Assembly (NCBI GenBank): GCA_036365145.1
Contig: JAEOAD010000052.1
Coordinates: 12,771,501-12,835,500 of the forward strand
Origin: Orientallactaga sibirica
Lineage: Eukaryota > Chordata > Mammalia > Rodentia > Dipodidae
Direction of reading: 5' to 3'
DNA length: 64,000 nt
Part shown: in pieces, positions 32,828-43,465 of the stretch
How the letters are laid out: the number at the start of each line of letters is the position of its first letter
Position numbering within the stretch: the first letter of the stretch is position 1
Notes under the pieces: generated by a model
Database searches by the model: none
The model's input: the letters and a program-made list of their open reading frames with translations, nothing else
Told to the model about the DNA's origin: nothing
Position numbers and translations under genes: made by a program

Positions 32828-33113
32828 CTGTTTTTTTTCTTTTTTTTTTTTTTTATTATTTTATTTAATGTTGGAGAGAGACACACAGAGAGAGACAGAG
32901 AGGGAGAGGGAGACAGATAGAGATGGGCGTGCCAGCAGCCTCTCAGCTGCTGTGAACGAAATCCAGATGTGCGCCCCCTTGTGGCCAAGTGTGGCATTGC
33001 ACCCTTGCGTCACTGCATAACTGGACCTAAGATTGGAACCAGTGGAGATTGGAACCAGCGTTCTTAGGCTTAGGAGGCAGGCGCCTTAACTGCTAAGCCA
33101 TCTCTCCAGCCCT
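32828..33113 (-). repeat. B2-type SINE, long form
   Basis: Poly-T, 'gatgggcgtgccagcagcct', 'ccccttgtggccaagtgtgg' and 'cattgcacccttgcgtcact' show the same extra internal block as the copy at 24757, in reverse; it ends 'ctaagccatctctccagccc'. Confidence 0.9.
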
Positions 33114-33188
33114 CAGTGTTTTCTTTTTATACTTTTAGTTTGTGTCTATTTTTTCCTAGTTGTAGCCTAGGAATAGATCTGGGCTTTT

Positions 33189-33398
33189 TATTTTTATATA
33201 TTTTATTTATTTATTTGCAAGGAGAAAGAGAGAGAGAAAGAGAGAGAGAAATATTGGGCATGCCAGAGCTGCAAAAGAACTCCAGATGAATGTGCCACTT
33301 TGTGCATCTGGCTTTACATAGATACTGGGGAAACTGAACTAGGGTTGTAAGGCTTTGCGGGCAAGCCCCTTAACTGCTGAGCCATCTCTCTACCCAGG
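33189..33398 (-). repeat. B2-type SINE with target duplication
   Basis: 'atatattttatttatttatt', (GA)n, 'ttgggcatgccagagctgca', ending 'gagccatctctctaccca'. TCTGGGCTTTT flanks both sides (33178-33188 and 33399-33409). Confidence 0.9.
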
Positions 33399-33409
33399 TC
33401 TGGGCTTTT

Positions 33410-33830
33410 GAAATTTAATTTTACAAAGGCTGGTCCCACAGCAGTAGGAACCTAGAGTTTGATTCACCACAGTCTTTCCTATGTACATTGTGCAAAGCCA
33501 AGCCTATGTAAATGCTTAATAAGTAATAAGTAAAGTGGTGCTTAATGACTTTAGTCTCCTGTTTAGATGATGAACAGTGATGGCTATCTTCTATGATGGA
33601 GCAGCAATGGCAGGCTATGAAAACAGAGCTCAGATGTGTGTATGGGTTAAGGCAGATTTTTAAACCATCCTTGTTTTATTTTCCTCTCTTCAGTGTGTTA
33701 CAACCTCTACTCAACATACATACGAGCTCATTTTCCTTCTAGTACCTGTCAGGTCTCCCAGTGTTGTATGAGACTTTGGGCCACTTGCAGAACCCTACAC
33801 AGCCATTTGGACCTACTCCTTAAAGACTAT
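33410..33830. other. Unique intergenic DNA
   Basis: Nothing was recognised. Confidence 0.5.
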
Positions 33831-34018
33831 GCTGGGCTGCAGAGATGATTGCTCAGCTGTTCAAGGTACTTGCTCGCAAAGCCTGATGGTCTGGGTTCAA
33901 CTCCCCAATACTCAAGTGAAGCCAGATGCACGAAGTGGCCCATGCGCCTGGAATTCATTTGCAGTGGCAGGAGACCATACTCTCTGTATCTCTGCCTGGC
34001 TCTCAAATACATTTGTTT
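33831..34018 (+). repeat. B2-type SINE
   Basis: 'gctgggctgcagagatgatt' to 'tctcaaatacatttgtt'. TAAAGACTA is on both sides (about 33821 and 34018). Confidence 0.8.
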
Positions 34019-34529
34019 AAAGACTACATCCTCTTTTTCCTCATTTTAAACAGAAATTCAGATAAATTTGAGATTTTCTGCAAGGTCACACAACCTCTAA
34101 GAAGCAACACTGTGGTTACACTACAGTTTCTGGAACACTAATTGTGAGTTCATGTGAGTGCGTCTTCTGGGTCCCACTTCTTACTGTTGGCACAGGGTAA
34201 GCGACTCTGGTTGCTTCCAGATATCCAGTGACAGTGATCCTCTGATGTCAGCTCTACCAACTGATTTCTTTCTTTTGCGTTTTCAAATTCCCTGTCTCTT
34301 CATCTTCCCCTACCTTTCCCCTCATTACCCCTCTTTCATGCTTTCAGGTGCTGGTGCCTAAAACTTACTGATTTGCCACTTAGGAATCATTTCTGGGTCG
34401 ATCTGCTTATCCCAAAGCAACTTGCCAGTCAGGCTTAATCTGGCCACTGTCAAGACCACTCAATGCAGTTTCTTTTACCCACAACTCATCCCTATCCAGG
34501 TCTTATATTTGAAACGTGACCATTGTTAC

Positions 34530-34665
34530 TCTGTCCTTCAGTTTACCAAGTATCTGCCAAATAGCAAGCTCTTAGAAAATTTCACATTTGTTTCCATGTT
34601 TAATTCTCACAGGAACCTTGTCAGAATCTACCTTTAAACATGAGATGTAAGGCCCAGGACTAAAA
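34530..34665 (-). repeat. MIR SINE relic
   Basis: 'tttaattctcacaggaacct', 'tgtcagaatctacctttaaa' and 'catgagatgtaaggcccagg' fit the reverse MIR segment. Confidence 0.5.
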
Positions 34666-34722
34666 ATCTTTGTCTGAAACAAGAATCACATTTCCTATAG
34701 CCACATTAAAAAGCTAAATTAG

Positions 34723-34940
34723 GGCTGGGAAGATGGTTTAGTGGTTAAGGCCCTTGCCTGCAAAGCCAAAGGACCCAGGTTTGATTCCCCAGGACCCACA
34801 AAAGCCAGATGCACAAGGTAACACATGGGTCTGGAGTTTGTTTGTAGTGGCTGGATGCCCTGGTGTGCCAGTCTCTCTGTCTCCATCCCTCTGCCTCTTT
34901 CTCTTTCTCAAGTAAAATAAATAAAAATAAATTTTTTTTT
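34723..34940 (+). repeat. B2-type SINE
   Basis: 'ggctgggaagatggtttagt' to 'tctcaagtaaaataaataaa'. It is flanked by AAAGCTAAATTAG (34710-34722) and AAAGTTAAATTAAG (34943-34956). Confidence 0.9.
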
Positions 34941-34956
34941 TTAAAGTTAAATTAAG

Positions 34957-35112
34957 GCCAGGCGTAGTGGCACATGCCTTTAATCCCAGCACTCAGGAGG
35001 CAGAGGTAGGAGGATTGCCATGAGTTTGAGGCCACCCTGAGAAAACAGAGTGAATTCCAGGTCAGCCTGGGTTAGAATGAGACCTTACCTTGAAAAACAA
35101 AACAAAACAAAA
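34957..35112 (+). repeat. B1 SINE at the same target
   Basis: 'gccaggcgtagtggcacatg' to 'accttgaaaaacaaaacaaa'. It is flanked by AAAGTTAAATTAAG (34943-34956) and AAAGTTAAATTA (35113-35124), so it used the duplication made by the neighbouring B2. Confidence 0.9.
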
Positions 35113-35124
35113 AAAGTTAAATTA

Positions 35125-35384
35125 ATTATAATAATAGAGCTCATTTAACATGATTATCCAAAATACTTTCCTTCAAGCATAATCAATATAAAAAAAATTA
35201 CTAATGAAATTAGTAATTGCATATTTTTACCAAATATTTGAAAGGTATTGTGTATTTTATGCTTCAGCACACTCTAAGCTGATTAGCCACATTTCATGGA
35301 TTCAGTAGTCACATATGGCTAAAGGCTACAGTGATGGCTATCTACACTGTCAGTCTGACTGAATTTAGAATCTTCTAGGACACA
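35125..35384. other. AT-rich unique DNA
   Basis: Nothing was recognised. Confidence 0.45.
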
Positions 35385-35722
35385 CAGTTCTGGGCATGTC
35401 TGAGAGGTTTAAGTGAGGAGGGAAGAGACCCTGGATGTGGGTAGCATCTTCCCATGGGTGGAGCTCCTGGTCTGAATAAAAAGGAACATGGGAGAAAGCA
35501 AGCTAACACCAGCATCCATTTCTCTCTGCTTCCTGACTGTGGATGTAATGTGACCAACTGCCTCACATTACTGCCACCATAGCTGAAGCCCGTCTAGCCA
35601 CCATACCTTCCCTGCCAGGATAGGCTGGACCCACAAAGTGTGAGCCAAAACAAACCCTTCCTTTTTTAAAAGTTGTTTTTATCAGGTATTTTGTCACAGG
35701 AATGAGAAAGTAGCTAATATAG
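35385..35722 (-). mobile_element. URR1-like element
   Basis: 'tctctctgcttcctgactgt', 'gagccaaaacaaacccttcc', 'atcaggtattttgtcacagg' and 'aatgagaaagtagctaata' form the mirror of the elements at 36540 and 58905. Confidence 0.55.
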
Positions 35723-35801
35723 CTTCCATTTCAGACAGTGCCAGTCTGAAGCAGGAATCAAGGCATGGGGCTCCCCTCACTCAACGATCCAGTGTTCTCT
35801 C

Positions 35802-35899
35802 GTGTATCTGGTTTATGTGGGTCCTGGGAGATCAAACCTGGGTCCTTCCTTTGGCTTTGCAGGCAAGTGCCTTAATTGCTAAGCCATCCCTCCAGCCCT
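35802..35899 (-). repeat. Short B2-type SINE, perfect duplication
   Basis: Only the tRNA-like end is present: 'tatgtgggtcctgggagatc', 'aaacctgggtccttcctttg', ending 'ctccagccct'. CCAGTGTTCTCTC is repeated exactly at 35789-35801 and 35900-35912, so it inserted already truncated. Confidence 0.9.
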
Positions 35900-35912
35900 C
35901 CAGTGTTCTCTC

Positions 35913-36538
35913 ACACCACTCTAAATCAAAGTCAGGCTTTTTATCATGTCCTTGGTAACCCTTGATGACATGTACTGGCTATCCCTTTGGCTCTATGTCC
36001 ACTCACTATCTTCCAGAAATATTGACAGTTTTCTATCTTCTGAACATGCAAACATGTCTTTGTCTTACAGATTTTGCAGTGATATATATATTTTTTTGCT
36101 TAAGTGGGTATCCCTTAAAATCTTTGCAAGATTTTACGTCCTTCCCACCAATGAAGACTTCTTCCAATTTAGCCTTCTCAAAGAGCCCCTTCCAGCTAGT
36201 CACCTAGAGCTATGACAGCACTCCAGCTGATGCCCCAAGTCATGGTTTATTGTCCAGTCTTATTTTATTCTCTTCCCAGCAGTTATTAGCATCATAAACT
36301 ACCTCACATTCCTGCAAGCTTACTGTCTGTCTCCCACCACAGGAATGTGGGCTCCTGGAGGTGAAGGGCCCAATGTATATTGTTCAGAACAATATTCTGT
36401 TATGCAGAAATATTTGTTGACCAAACAAGTGTTTGACCTAATTATTTTTATAGGTCCCAGTCAAATTTTAGTTATGAAGTATATATTGTCTTAAATCATA
36501 CCGTCTAGATTTAAAATGTGGTTTGTTATTATTACATT
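35913..36538. other. Unique intergenic DNA
   Basis: No gene was recognised. An 89-codon frame at 35946 has no start context or family resemblance. Confidence 0.45.
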
Positions 36539-36539
36539 C

Positions 36540-36985
36540 TGTACCAGTTACTTTCTTGTTTCTGAGACAAAGTACCAGACCAGAAGTAGCCTGTAGTAGA
36601 CAATTCCACAACACTGGACTGAACATCCAAACCAGACACAGTTTAAGAGAGGAATGAGTTTATTTCAGGCTTAAGGATCCAAGGGAAGTTCCAATAATGA
36701 TGGGAAAAACTGGCCCAATTTCTCAGATCCAGAGAGAGAAACCACCACCAGCCAGCAAATACCAAAAGCAGCAAACTCAAAAATCCACCAGAGCTCAGAC
36801 TTCTTTGCACACCTTTGGGCTGGAATCATCAGATCTTCCCCCAAACACACCTTTGGGCTGGATACCAGGATGTGTCCCCAATGACACCTCTTCTAGCCAG
36901 GCTGCCAGAGACCTGAGTTACAAGCATAATAAAACACCTGAGTCTATGGGGGACATACATTCACATTCAAACCACCATATTGCTT
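36540..36985 (+). mobile_element. URR1-like element, longest copy
   Basis: 'agttactttcttgtttctga', 'gacaaagtaccagaccagaa', 'gagtttatttcaggcttaag', 'tgagtctatgggggacatac' and 'attcacattcaaaccaccat' mark its two ends and middle. Confidence 0.55.
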
Positions 36986-37803
36986 AAAGAATGAGCAGGC
37001 TCCATTTTCAGCTTAGAGTTTTAAGGTAATGTGGCATGGCATGGGAAGAATGGCAGGAGCGAGAAGTTGATGTCACATTGTCACATCAGCAGAGGAAACA
37101 GAACGCAGCATTTCAGTGCTCAGCTATCTTTCCCCTTTTTATATAGTTCAGGAACCTAGCCCATGCAATGGTGCCACCCACAGTTAGGGTAGGCTGGGGT
37201 GGGTCCTCCCACTTCAAAAATCTAATCTAGAGAATCTCTCACAAACATCACCAGACATTTGTTTCCCTGGTGATTCTGAATTCTGTCATGTTGAGAACCA
37301 GAGATGAACCATCAGGCCTCCTTACAGAGAGTTCAACATCCCCCTTGACTGAGCTGCCCAGCTCTTTTGTTTGTTTCCAGGAATTAGCAATTTCCTAAGG
37401 AAGATCTTGGTGGCCTCAGTGCTCTGCTTGGCTTTTGTTTCTTGGCACTTGTGTGGTAATCTTTCTCTATTTAACCACCCAAGTTATATGCAAAATGATG
37501 ACACAGAGTGGCCCACCTCACTTAACTGTCTCTTGCAGGCTTCTAGTATCTATGTGTGTCCTCCCAGCCACCCCCACTTCCTGTATCTCACTCTGATTTG
37601 GGCTTCATGTTTTCTTCTGCATACTTTAGTCTATTAGTCTGTTTTACACCATCCATCCTCTGTCTTGTAAGTCAGCCAGGGTTAAAGATGTAGGAATGCC
37701 TGTATGCAGAAAATCTCAGTGAGAAGTCACCCATCTTGAAGCTCCATTTGTGAAGCAGATATGCCTTCATTTCCCCTCACAGTGCTGCTGAGAAGTTTGT
37801 CAG
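36986..37803. other. Unique intergenic DNA
   Basis: No gene was recognised. The 88-codon frame at 37371 is hydrophobic by composition only. Confidence 0.45.
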
Positions 37804-37966
37804 AAGCCAGGTGTGTTGGCACATGCCTGTAATCTCAGCACTTGGGAGGGAGGCAGGAGGATCACTGTGAGTTTGAGAGTAGCCAGGAGGTTCAGAGGAG
37901 TTCCAGGCCAGCCTGGGATAGAATGAGACCCTTCCTCAAAAAAAAAAAAAAAAAAAAAGAAAGAAA
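37804..37966 (+). repeat. B1-like SINE with A tail
   Basis: 'aagccaggtgtgttggcaca', 'tgcctgtaatctcagcactt', 'gttccaggccagcctgggat', 'gacccttcctc', then A(20) and GAAA units. Confidence 0.8.
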
Positions 37967-37986
37967 GAAACAAGAAAATTTCATTA

Positions 37987-38053
37987 TGGAGGGTTGAACC
38001 ATGGGTCTTCTCATTCTAAGTAAGGGTTAAACCACTGAACTATACTCTCAATC
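37987..38053 (-). repeat. ID-type SINE end, abutting minisatellite
   Basis: 'gagggttgaaccatgggtct', 'tctaagtaagggttaaacca' and 'ctgaactatactctcaatc' are the reverse of an ID/tRNA(Ala)-like SINE (normally ...GGATTGAACCCAGGG...CCACTGAGCTAxATCCCCAGCC). Together with the B1-like element to its left it may be the remains of an ID-B1 composite. Its last 20 bases resemble the minisatellite monomer that follows. Confidence 0.65.
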
Positions 38054-40072
38054 TCATTACTATGAACACTGAACGGGGTAACATATACTCCCAACCCCAT
38101 TACTACAAACACTGAACGGGGTAACATATACTCCCAACCCCATTACTGCAAACACCGAACGGGGTAACATATACTCCCAATCCCATTACTACAAACACCG
38201 AATGGGGTAACATATACTCCCAATCCCATTACTGCAAACACCGAATGGGGTAACATATACTCCCAATCCCATTACTACAAACACCGAATGGGGTAACATA
38301 TACTCCCAACCCCATTACTGCAAACACCGAATGGGGTAACATATACTCCCAACCCCATTACTACAAACACCGAATGGGGTAACATATACTCCCAATCCCA
38401 TTACTGCAAACACCGAATGGGGTAACATATACTCCCAACCCCATTACTACAAACACCGAATGGGGTAACATATACTCCCAACCCCATTACTACAAACACC
38501 GAATGGGGTAACATATACTCCCAACCCCATTACTACAAACACTGAACGGGGCAACATATACTCCCAACCCCATTACTACAAACACTGAACGGGGTAACAT
38601 ACTCCCAAACCCATTGCTGCAAACATGGAACGGGGTAACATATACTACCAACCCCATTACTGCAAACACGGAATGGGGTAACATATAATCCCAACCCCAT
38701 TACTACAAACACTGAACGGGGTAACATATACTCCCCACCCCATTACTACAAACACTGAACGTGGTAACATATACTCCCAACCCCATTACTGCAAACACCG
38801 AACGGGGTAACATATACTCCCAACCCCATTACTACAAACACTGAACGGGGTAACATACTCCCAAACCCATTGCTGCAAACACCGAACGGGGTAACACATA
38901 CTCCCCACCCCATTACTACAAACACCGAACGGGGTAACATATACTCCCAACCCCATTACTACAAACACCGAACGGGGTAACATACTCCCCACCCCATTAC
39001 TACAAATTGAGCGGGTAACAAACTCCCAACCCCATTACTACAAACACCGAACGGGTAACATATACTCCCAACCCCATTACTACAAACCATAACATATACT
39101 CCCAACCCCATTACTACAAACACCGAACGGGGTAACATATACTCCCAACCCCATTACTACAAACACCGAACGGGGTAACATATACTCCCAACCCCATTAC
39201 TACAAACACCGAACGGGGTAACATATACTCCCAACCCCATTACTACAAACACTGAATGGGGTAACATATACTCCCAACCCCATTACTACAAACACCGAAC
39301 GGGGTAACATATACTCCCAACCCCATTACTACAAACACCGAACGGGGTAACATATACTCCCAACCCCATTACTACAAACACCGAACGGGGTAACATATAC
39401 TCCCAACCCCATTACTACAAACACCGAACGGGTAACATATACTCCCAACCCCATTACTACAAACAAACGGGGTAACATATACTCCCAACCCCATTACTAC
39501 AAACATTTAACGGGTAACATATACTCCCAATCCCATTACTACAAACACCGAACGGGGTAACATATACTCCCAACCCCATTACTACAAACACTGAATGGGG
39601 TAACATATACTCCCAACCCCTTTACTACAAACATGGAACGGGGTAACATATACTCCCCACCCCATTACTACAAACACGGAACGGGGTAACATATACTCCC
39701 AACCCCATTACTACAAACACTGAATGGGGTAACATATGCTCCCAACCCCATTACTACAAACACCGAACGGGGTAACATACTCCCAAACCCATTACTACAA
39801 ACACTGAACGGGGTGACATATACTCCCAACCCCATTACTGCAAACACTGAATGGGTTAACATATGCTCCCCACCCCATTACTACAAACACTGAACGGGTA
39901 ACATATAATCCCCACCCCATTACTACAAACACGAACGTGGTAACATATACTCCCAACCCCATTACTGCAAACACTGAACGGGGTAATATACTCCCAACCC
40001 CATTACTACAAACAGGGAACAGGGTAACATATACTCCCAACCCCATTACTACAAACACTGAATGAGGTAAAG
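38054..40072. repeat. 43-bp minisatellite, about 47 units
   Basis: The monomer is made of ACGGGGTAACATATACTCCC, AACCCCATTACTACAAAC and ACCGA, total 43 bp. Variants alternate ACCGAACGGGG / ACCGAATGGGG / ACTGAACGGGG (CpG to TpG/CpA changes) and TACTACAAA / TACTGCAAA. Shortened units occur near 39001-39090 and 39465-39510. Antisense frames up to 109 codons exist because the array is stop-poor, but 43 is not a multiple of three, so a protein repeat would not keep frame. Confidence 0.97.
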
Positions 40073-40283
40073 TATGAGAAGCATTTTGAAATGCACTAGG
40101 CCATAATAAGTGCACAAGACACATTGCTGAGGATTGCTCATACGTTGTCTCTTAAGACCCCTTTGCTGTCAGTTTTTCTTTTGGTGGTAATGATATAGGA
40201 TAAAGATGTCAAAATTATAACTGTAGCCATGATGAAAAAGCCTCCTTTTTCCCAGTGGGATGTGTGATTTTTGGAGGAAAAGA

Positions 40284-40375
40284 ATCACTGGTTTGAATTC
40301 CAATTCTGTCATTTACTTGCTGTTTGACCTTGGGCAAATTATTTTTGCCTCTTTGAACCTTGGCTGTCTTTAGCC
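40284..40375 (+). repeat. MIR SINE relic
   Basis: 'ggtttgaattccaattctgt', 'catttacttgctgtttgacc' and 'ttgggcaaattatttttgcc' are the MIR core. Confidence 0.75.
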
Positions 40376-40690
40376 TCTGTTGTAGTCACCTTCACATTGC
40401 TGGCACAAAGCACCCATCCATAAGCAGTTGATGGGAGGAAAGTTGTTTATTTTGTCATACAGACTGGAGGGGAAGCTCCACGATGGCAGGGAGAGAATGG
40501 CATGAACAGAATGGACATCACCTCTGCTACAGTAGCTGGAACAGCACAGCATGAGAGTGAGGTGACTAACACTGGCAAACTGCGGGTCCACCCCCAGTGA
40601 CACACCTCCTCCAAACTGCCATTGGCTGGGAACCAAGCGTGTTCAAAACACATGACTTTATGAGGGACACCTAATCCAAACCACTGAGGC
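40376..40690 (-). mobile_element. ERVL-MaLR LTR, reverse
   Basis: It is the mirror of the element at 28156. It reads 'ttgctggcacaaagcaccca', 'gaggaaagttgtttattttg', 'ggaagctccacgatggcagg' and 'cccccagtgacacacctcct', ending in 'ggacacctaatccaaacca'. It is 5' truncated or diverged relative to that copy. Confidence 0.65.
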
Positions 40691-41261
40691 CTCTAATGGA
40701 AGTAATAAAAATATGACAGATCCAACCCCAAAGACCATTGCGTGTAATGTGAGAGACACACAGGCACATGCATATATGAGTATGTACACATTCACGGTGC
40801 CTGATAGGCTATCAATACCCCCTCCTTTTAGAAATTAACCAAAAAAGGGAACACTTTTGACATTTAGTGTAATTTAAACTGCAGGGAGAGCACTTCTTTC
40901 CTTGAAAAAGTTTGAGAGGATTTATTAAAGCAGGAGATGCAACAGTAATGTTCAGGATGTTGCCAGGGAGAGGAGGCTTATCTGAGTTTCAGGTCTCTAC
41001 AGCCCCCTAGTGGCCACCGGTTCCAGAGGACGGGTCTAGTCATTGACAATTTGTCTCTGAACAAGAATTACATTGAGAACTATGGGGTGGACTGGGAGTG
41101 AAGGGGCTGGCTTTGAAGGCTTTTTCCCATTTTCGATGGAAGAATGTTCTTCTGTGAGTGTGCACTCCAGAAAAAAATCCCATGAGTATCCTAACATGCA
41201 TATGCTCATCCTAGAAAAATACCTCCACACTCTTTCCTTCCTCTTTTCTGATTTTTTAAAA
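40691..41261. other. Unique intergenic DNA
   Basis: No gene or confident repeat was recognised. Confidence 0.5.
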
Positions 41262-41402
41262 TGGTCTTTCAAGGCAGGGTCTCTCTCTAGCCCAGGCTGA
41301 CCTGGAATTCACCTATCTGAGTGTGGCCTCAAACTCACAGCGATCCTCCTACCTCTGCCTCCCAAGTGCTAGGATTAAAGGCGTGCACCACCACCCCAGC
41401 CT
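41262..41402 (-). repeat. B1 SINE
   Basis: 'gtctttcaaggcagggtctc' to 'gcaccaccaccccagcc'. Confidence 0.85.
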
Positions 41403-42160
41403 TCCTCTTTTCTTTTTGCCCTACATAACCTCCTTGCCTCCCTTACCCAAGATAAGAACATTCTTTCCTTTCCTTGGGTCAAATAAATCTTTGCCCTTAA
41501 ACTTGTGGAGTTGGTATCCAACCCAAGTTCCAGGCAGAAGCTGGATGCCTGTCAAGTTAAATGTGCTGTGAGTAGAGTTTGAAGCATCGAGCCTCTAGTT
41601 AGAGAGTCATTGGAGAATGGGTGCTCTTTTGTCACTAGGCCTCCCCTGACTAAGGGTGCTGGTACAGTTCTGGAGACACCTCAGCCCCTGGGAGAGCAGA
41701 GCTTCCATTTGGCTCTCACTTCCTGTGGGACAGTGGACAAGGTGGCCTTCTTGTCCCAGTGTGCTCAGATTCTAGGAGAATTAACAGATGGTCTAACAAA
41801 CAATTTAGGAGAAGAGGGAGCTGAGAAATGTTTGTGAACCAAAGACTGGGGTCCTATCTGTGATTCTAATGAGCCACTTGTGGGAAACACAGCCATTGTC
41901 CCTCCCCAAAATAACAAAGGAAAAGGAGGTCAAAGGTAAGCCCTTAACTTTACAGATGAATTTTTAAAATGGATCAGAGCTTGTTAGTGCCCTATTCTTA
42001 CTCCCCCCCCCCCACCAGCTAAGTCACGCCTACATCTTCTGGCATGCTATTTGTGGAGGGGATGGCAGACAGAGTGGAGTTGAGAGCGCATGAGTATGGA
42101 CCTGGGCCTGTCATGACACTACAATTCAGTTTCTTCCTAACTAAAACTGAGACTAAAAGC
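41403..42160. other. Unique intergenic DNA proximal to ALK
   Basis: No gene was recognised. There is a poly-C run at 42003-42013. Confidence 0.45.
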
Positions 42161-42161
42161 A

Positions 42162-42278
42162 TTTGTGTCCCGTGTGGTGACTCATGCCTAGAATCTGAGC
42201 ACTTGGGAGGTAAAGACAGGAGGATTGTCATGAGTTCAAGGCCAGCCTGGGCAATGGAGCTACAAAATGAAACGGTCT

Positions 42279-42311
<33 letters not shown>
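42162..42311 (+). repeat. B1-like SINE with 31-A tail
   Basis: 'cgtgtggtgactcatgccta', 'gcacttgggaggtaaagaca', 'aggccagcctgggcaatgga', then A from about 42281 to 42311. Confidence 0.8.
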
Positions 42312-42312
<1 letters not shown>

Positions 42313-42555
42313 CCCAAAGCCAAAAAACAAAACAGGCTGGAGGGTTCTGGGTCCCATACCCCTCAACTTTACCTTGAACTCTTAGAGGAGGTGGCACTTG
42401 TTCCAGACAGTATTCTGGGTGATTGACAGACCTGGAAGGTATTAGCTATAGCTTGAGAACAGCTCCCTGAGAATGCTGACATCCTGGGGGTACTGCGGAA
42501 GTGCCGGGCTCCCTAGGGTCGGAAGATTCTCCTCCCGGGCTTACAGCAAGCTGCT

Positions 42556-42786
42556 TTAGGATTTTTTTTTAAAAATTATTTATTTGCTACATATATTGTA
42601 TGTAGATGGAGGAGAGAGAGAGAGAGAGAGAGAATGGGCATGCCAGGGCCTCTTGCCTCTGCCAAGGAACTCCAGATGCATGCTCCACTCTGTACCTCTG
42701 GCTTTGCGTGGGCACTGAGGAATCGAACCCCGGGCCATCAGGCTTCGCAGGCCCGCGTCTTCAGCAGCGCGCCAACTCTGCAGCCT
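42556..42786 (-). repeat. B2-type SINE at the CpG island edge
   Basis: 'tttttttaaaaattatttat', (GA)n, 'gaatgggcatgccagggcct', ending 'gcgccaactctgcagcc'. It is the last repeat before the ALK CpG island; its 3' half has gained CpGs ('cgcgtcttcagcagcgcgcc'). Confidence 0.85.
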
Positions 42787-43084
42787 TGCTTTTGGGGGTT
42801 TCTGAACTGTGGCTCTTCCGCTTCCCCCTTCCCGGCTTCCCTACGCCTCGCCTCGGGTTTTATTTGTGAACCTGCTTTTCCCCGAGTCGGACCCATTCAA
42901 TCTGTTAAGAGTCTAAAATTGCAGAGCATGCTTGATTGCAAAGACCACCTCCCGTCTTCCCTGGGGTCCGACCCCGGGCTCGCGTCCCCCGCGCAGAGAA
43001 AGGCTCTCCCCCCCGCCCCCAACTCCCCAGCAGGGGCTGCGGGGAGAGAGCGAGGGCGGCGCGCTCTGTGCTTTTCTCAATGAA

Positions 43085-43231
43085 TAGCATGGCGTCTTCA
43101 GATTTGCATAGGAGCCGGCCTCGCCGCGCCCATTGGCTGACGTGTGGGGGGCGTGGCTTCGCGGGCCGGGCAGCTGCGCGGGGTGGGCGCTCCGGCCCCG
43201 CCCCCTCCCGGCGCGCGCTCGCGGCTCGGCC
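43085..43231 (+). promoter_or_regulatory. ALK: Candidate ALK core promoter
   Basis: There is no TATA box. In order lie an octamer ATTTGCAT (43102-43109), an inverted CCAAT box ATTGG (43132-43136), a CRE-like TGACGTG (43138-43144), GGGGGGCGTGG, and a GC box GGCCCCGCCCCC (43194-43205). The start of the transcript is placed near 43232 because CAGCTGCGAGTGGCGGGCG there resembles, in my memory, the 5' end of human ALK mRNA. The factor assignments are inference from motif shape. Confidence 0.6.
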
Positions 43232-43258
43232 AGCTGCGAGTGGCGGGCGCCGGGGCAG

Positions 43259-43465
43259 ATGCGACCCGGCGTCTCCCGCGGGGCTGCGGCGGCGGCGGCG
43301 GCGGCAGCTGTCACCTCCCGCCGGCCGCTGCTGTCCCTGGGGGGGGGGTCTCGACACACCGGCAGTCCCCTCCCGCGGCCAGCGGTGAAGAAGGGACCAG
43401 CTTTCCGTCCGTCTCCCCTCGTCCTGCACGCTTTCCCCTCCGCGCCTGCAGCTGCCCGCGAGTGA
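43259..43465 (+). other. ALK upstream ORF 1 (68 codons)
   Basis: It opens at ATG 43259 (weak context, C at -3 and C at +4) and stops at 43463-43465. The CGG repeat is read as alanines, giving a run of nine Ala from about residue 9. The rest is Arg/Pro/Ser-rich. It does not overlap the ALK start, so leaky scanning or reinitiation would be needed after it. I recall an ATG at the matching place in the human leader. Whether the peptide is made is unknown. Confidence 0.45.
43285..43305. repeat. (CGG)7 trinucleotide run
   Basis: About seven uninterrupted CGG/GCG units lie in the ALK leader, within upstream ORF 1. Confidence 0.9.

Noticed and set aside
38054..40072. Interstitial telomere-like repeat
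   Set aside because: GGGGTT occurs once per 43-bp unit on the minus strand, but there are no contiguous TTAGGG units.
38490..40124. Repeated antisense ORFs in the 43-bp array (motif like VYVTPFSVCSNG)
   Set aside because: 43 is not a multiple of three, so the apparent repeats arise from frame rotation in stop-poor DNA. Starts are arbitrary and indels break the frame.
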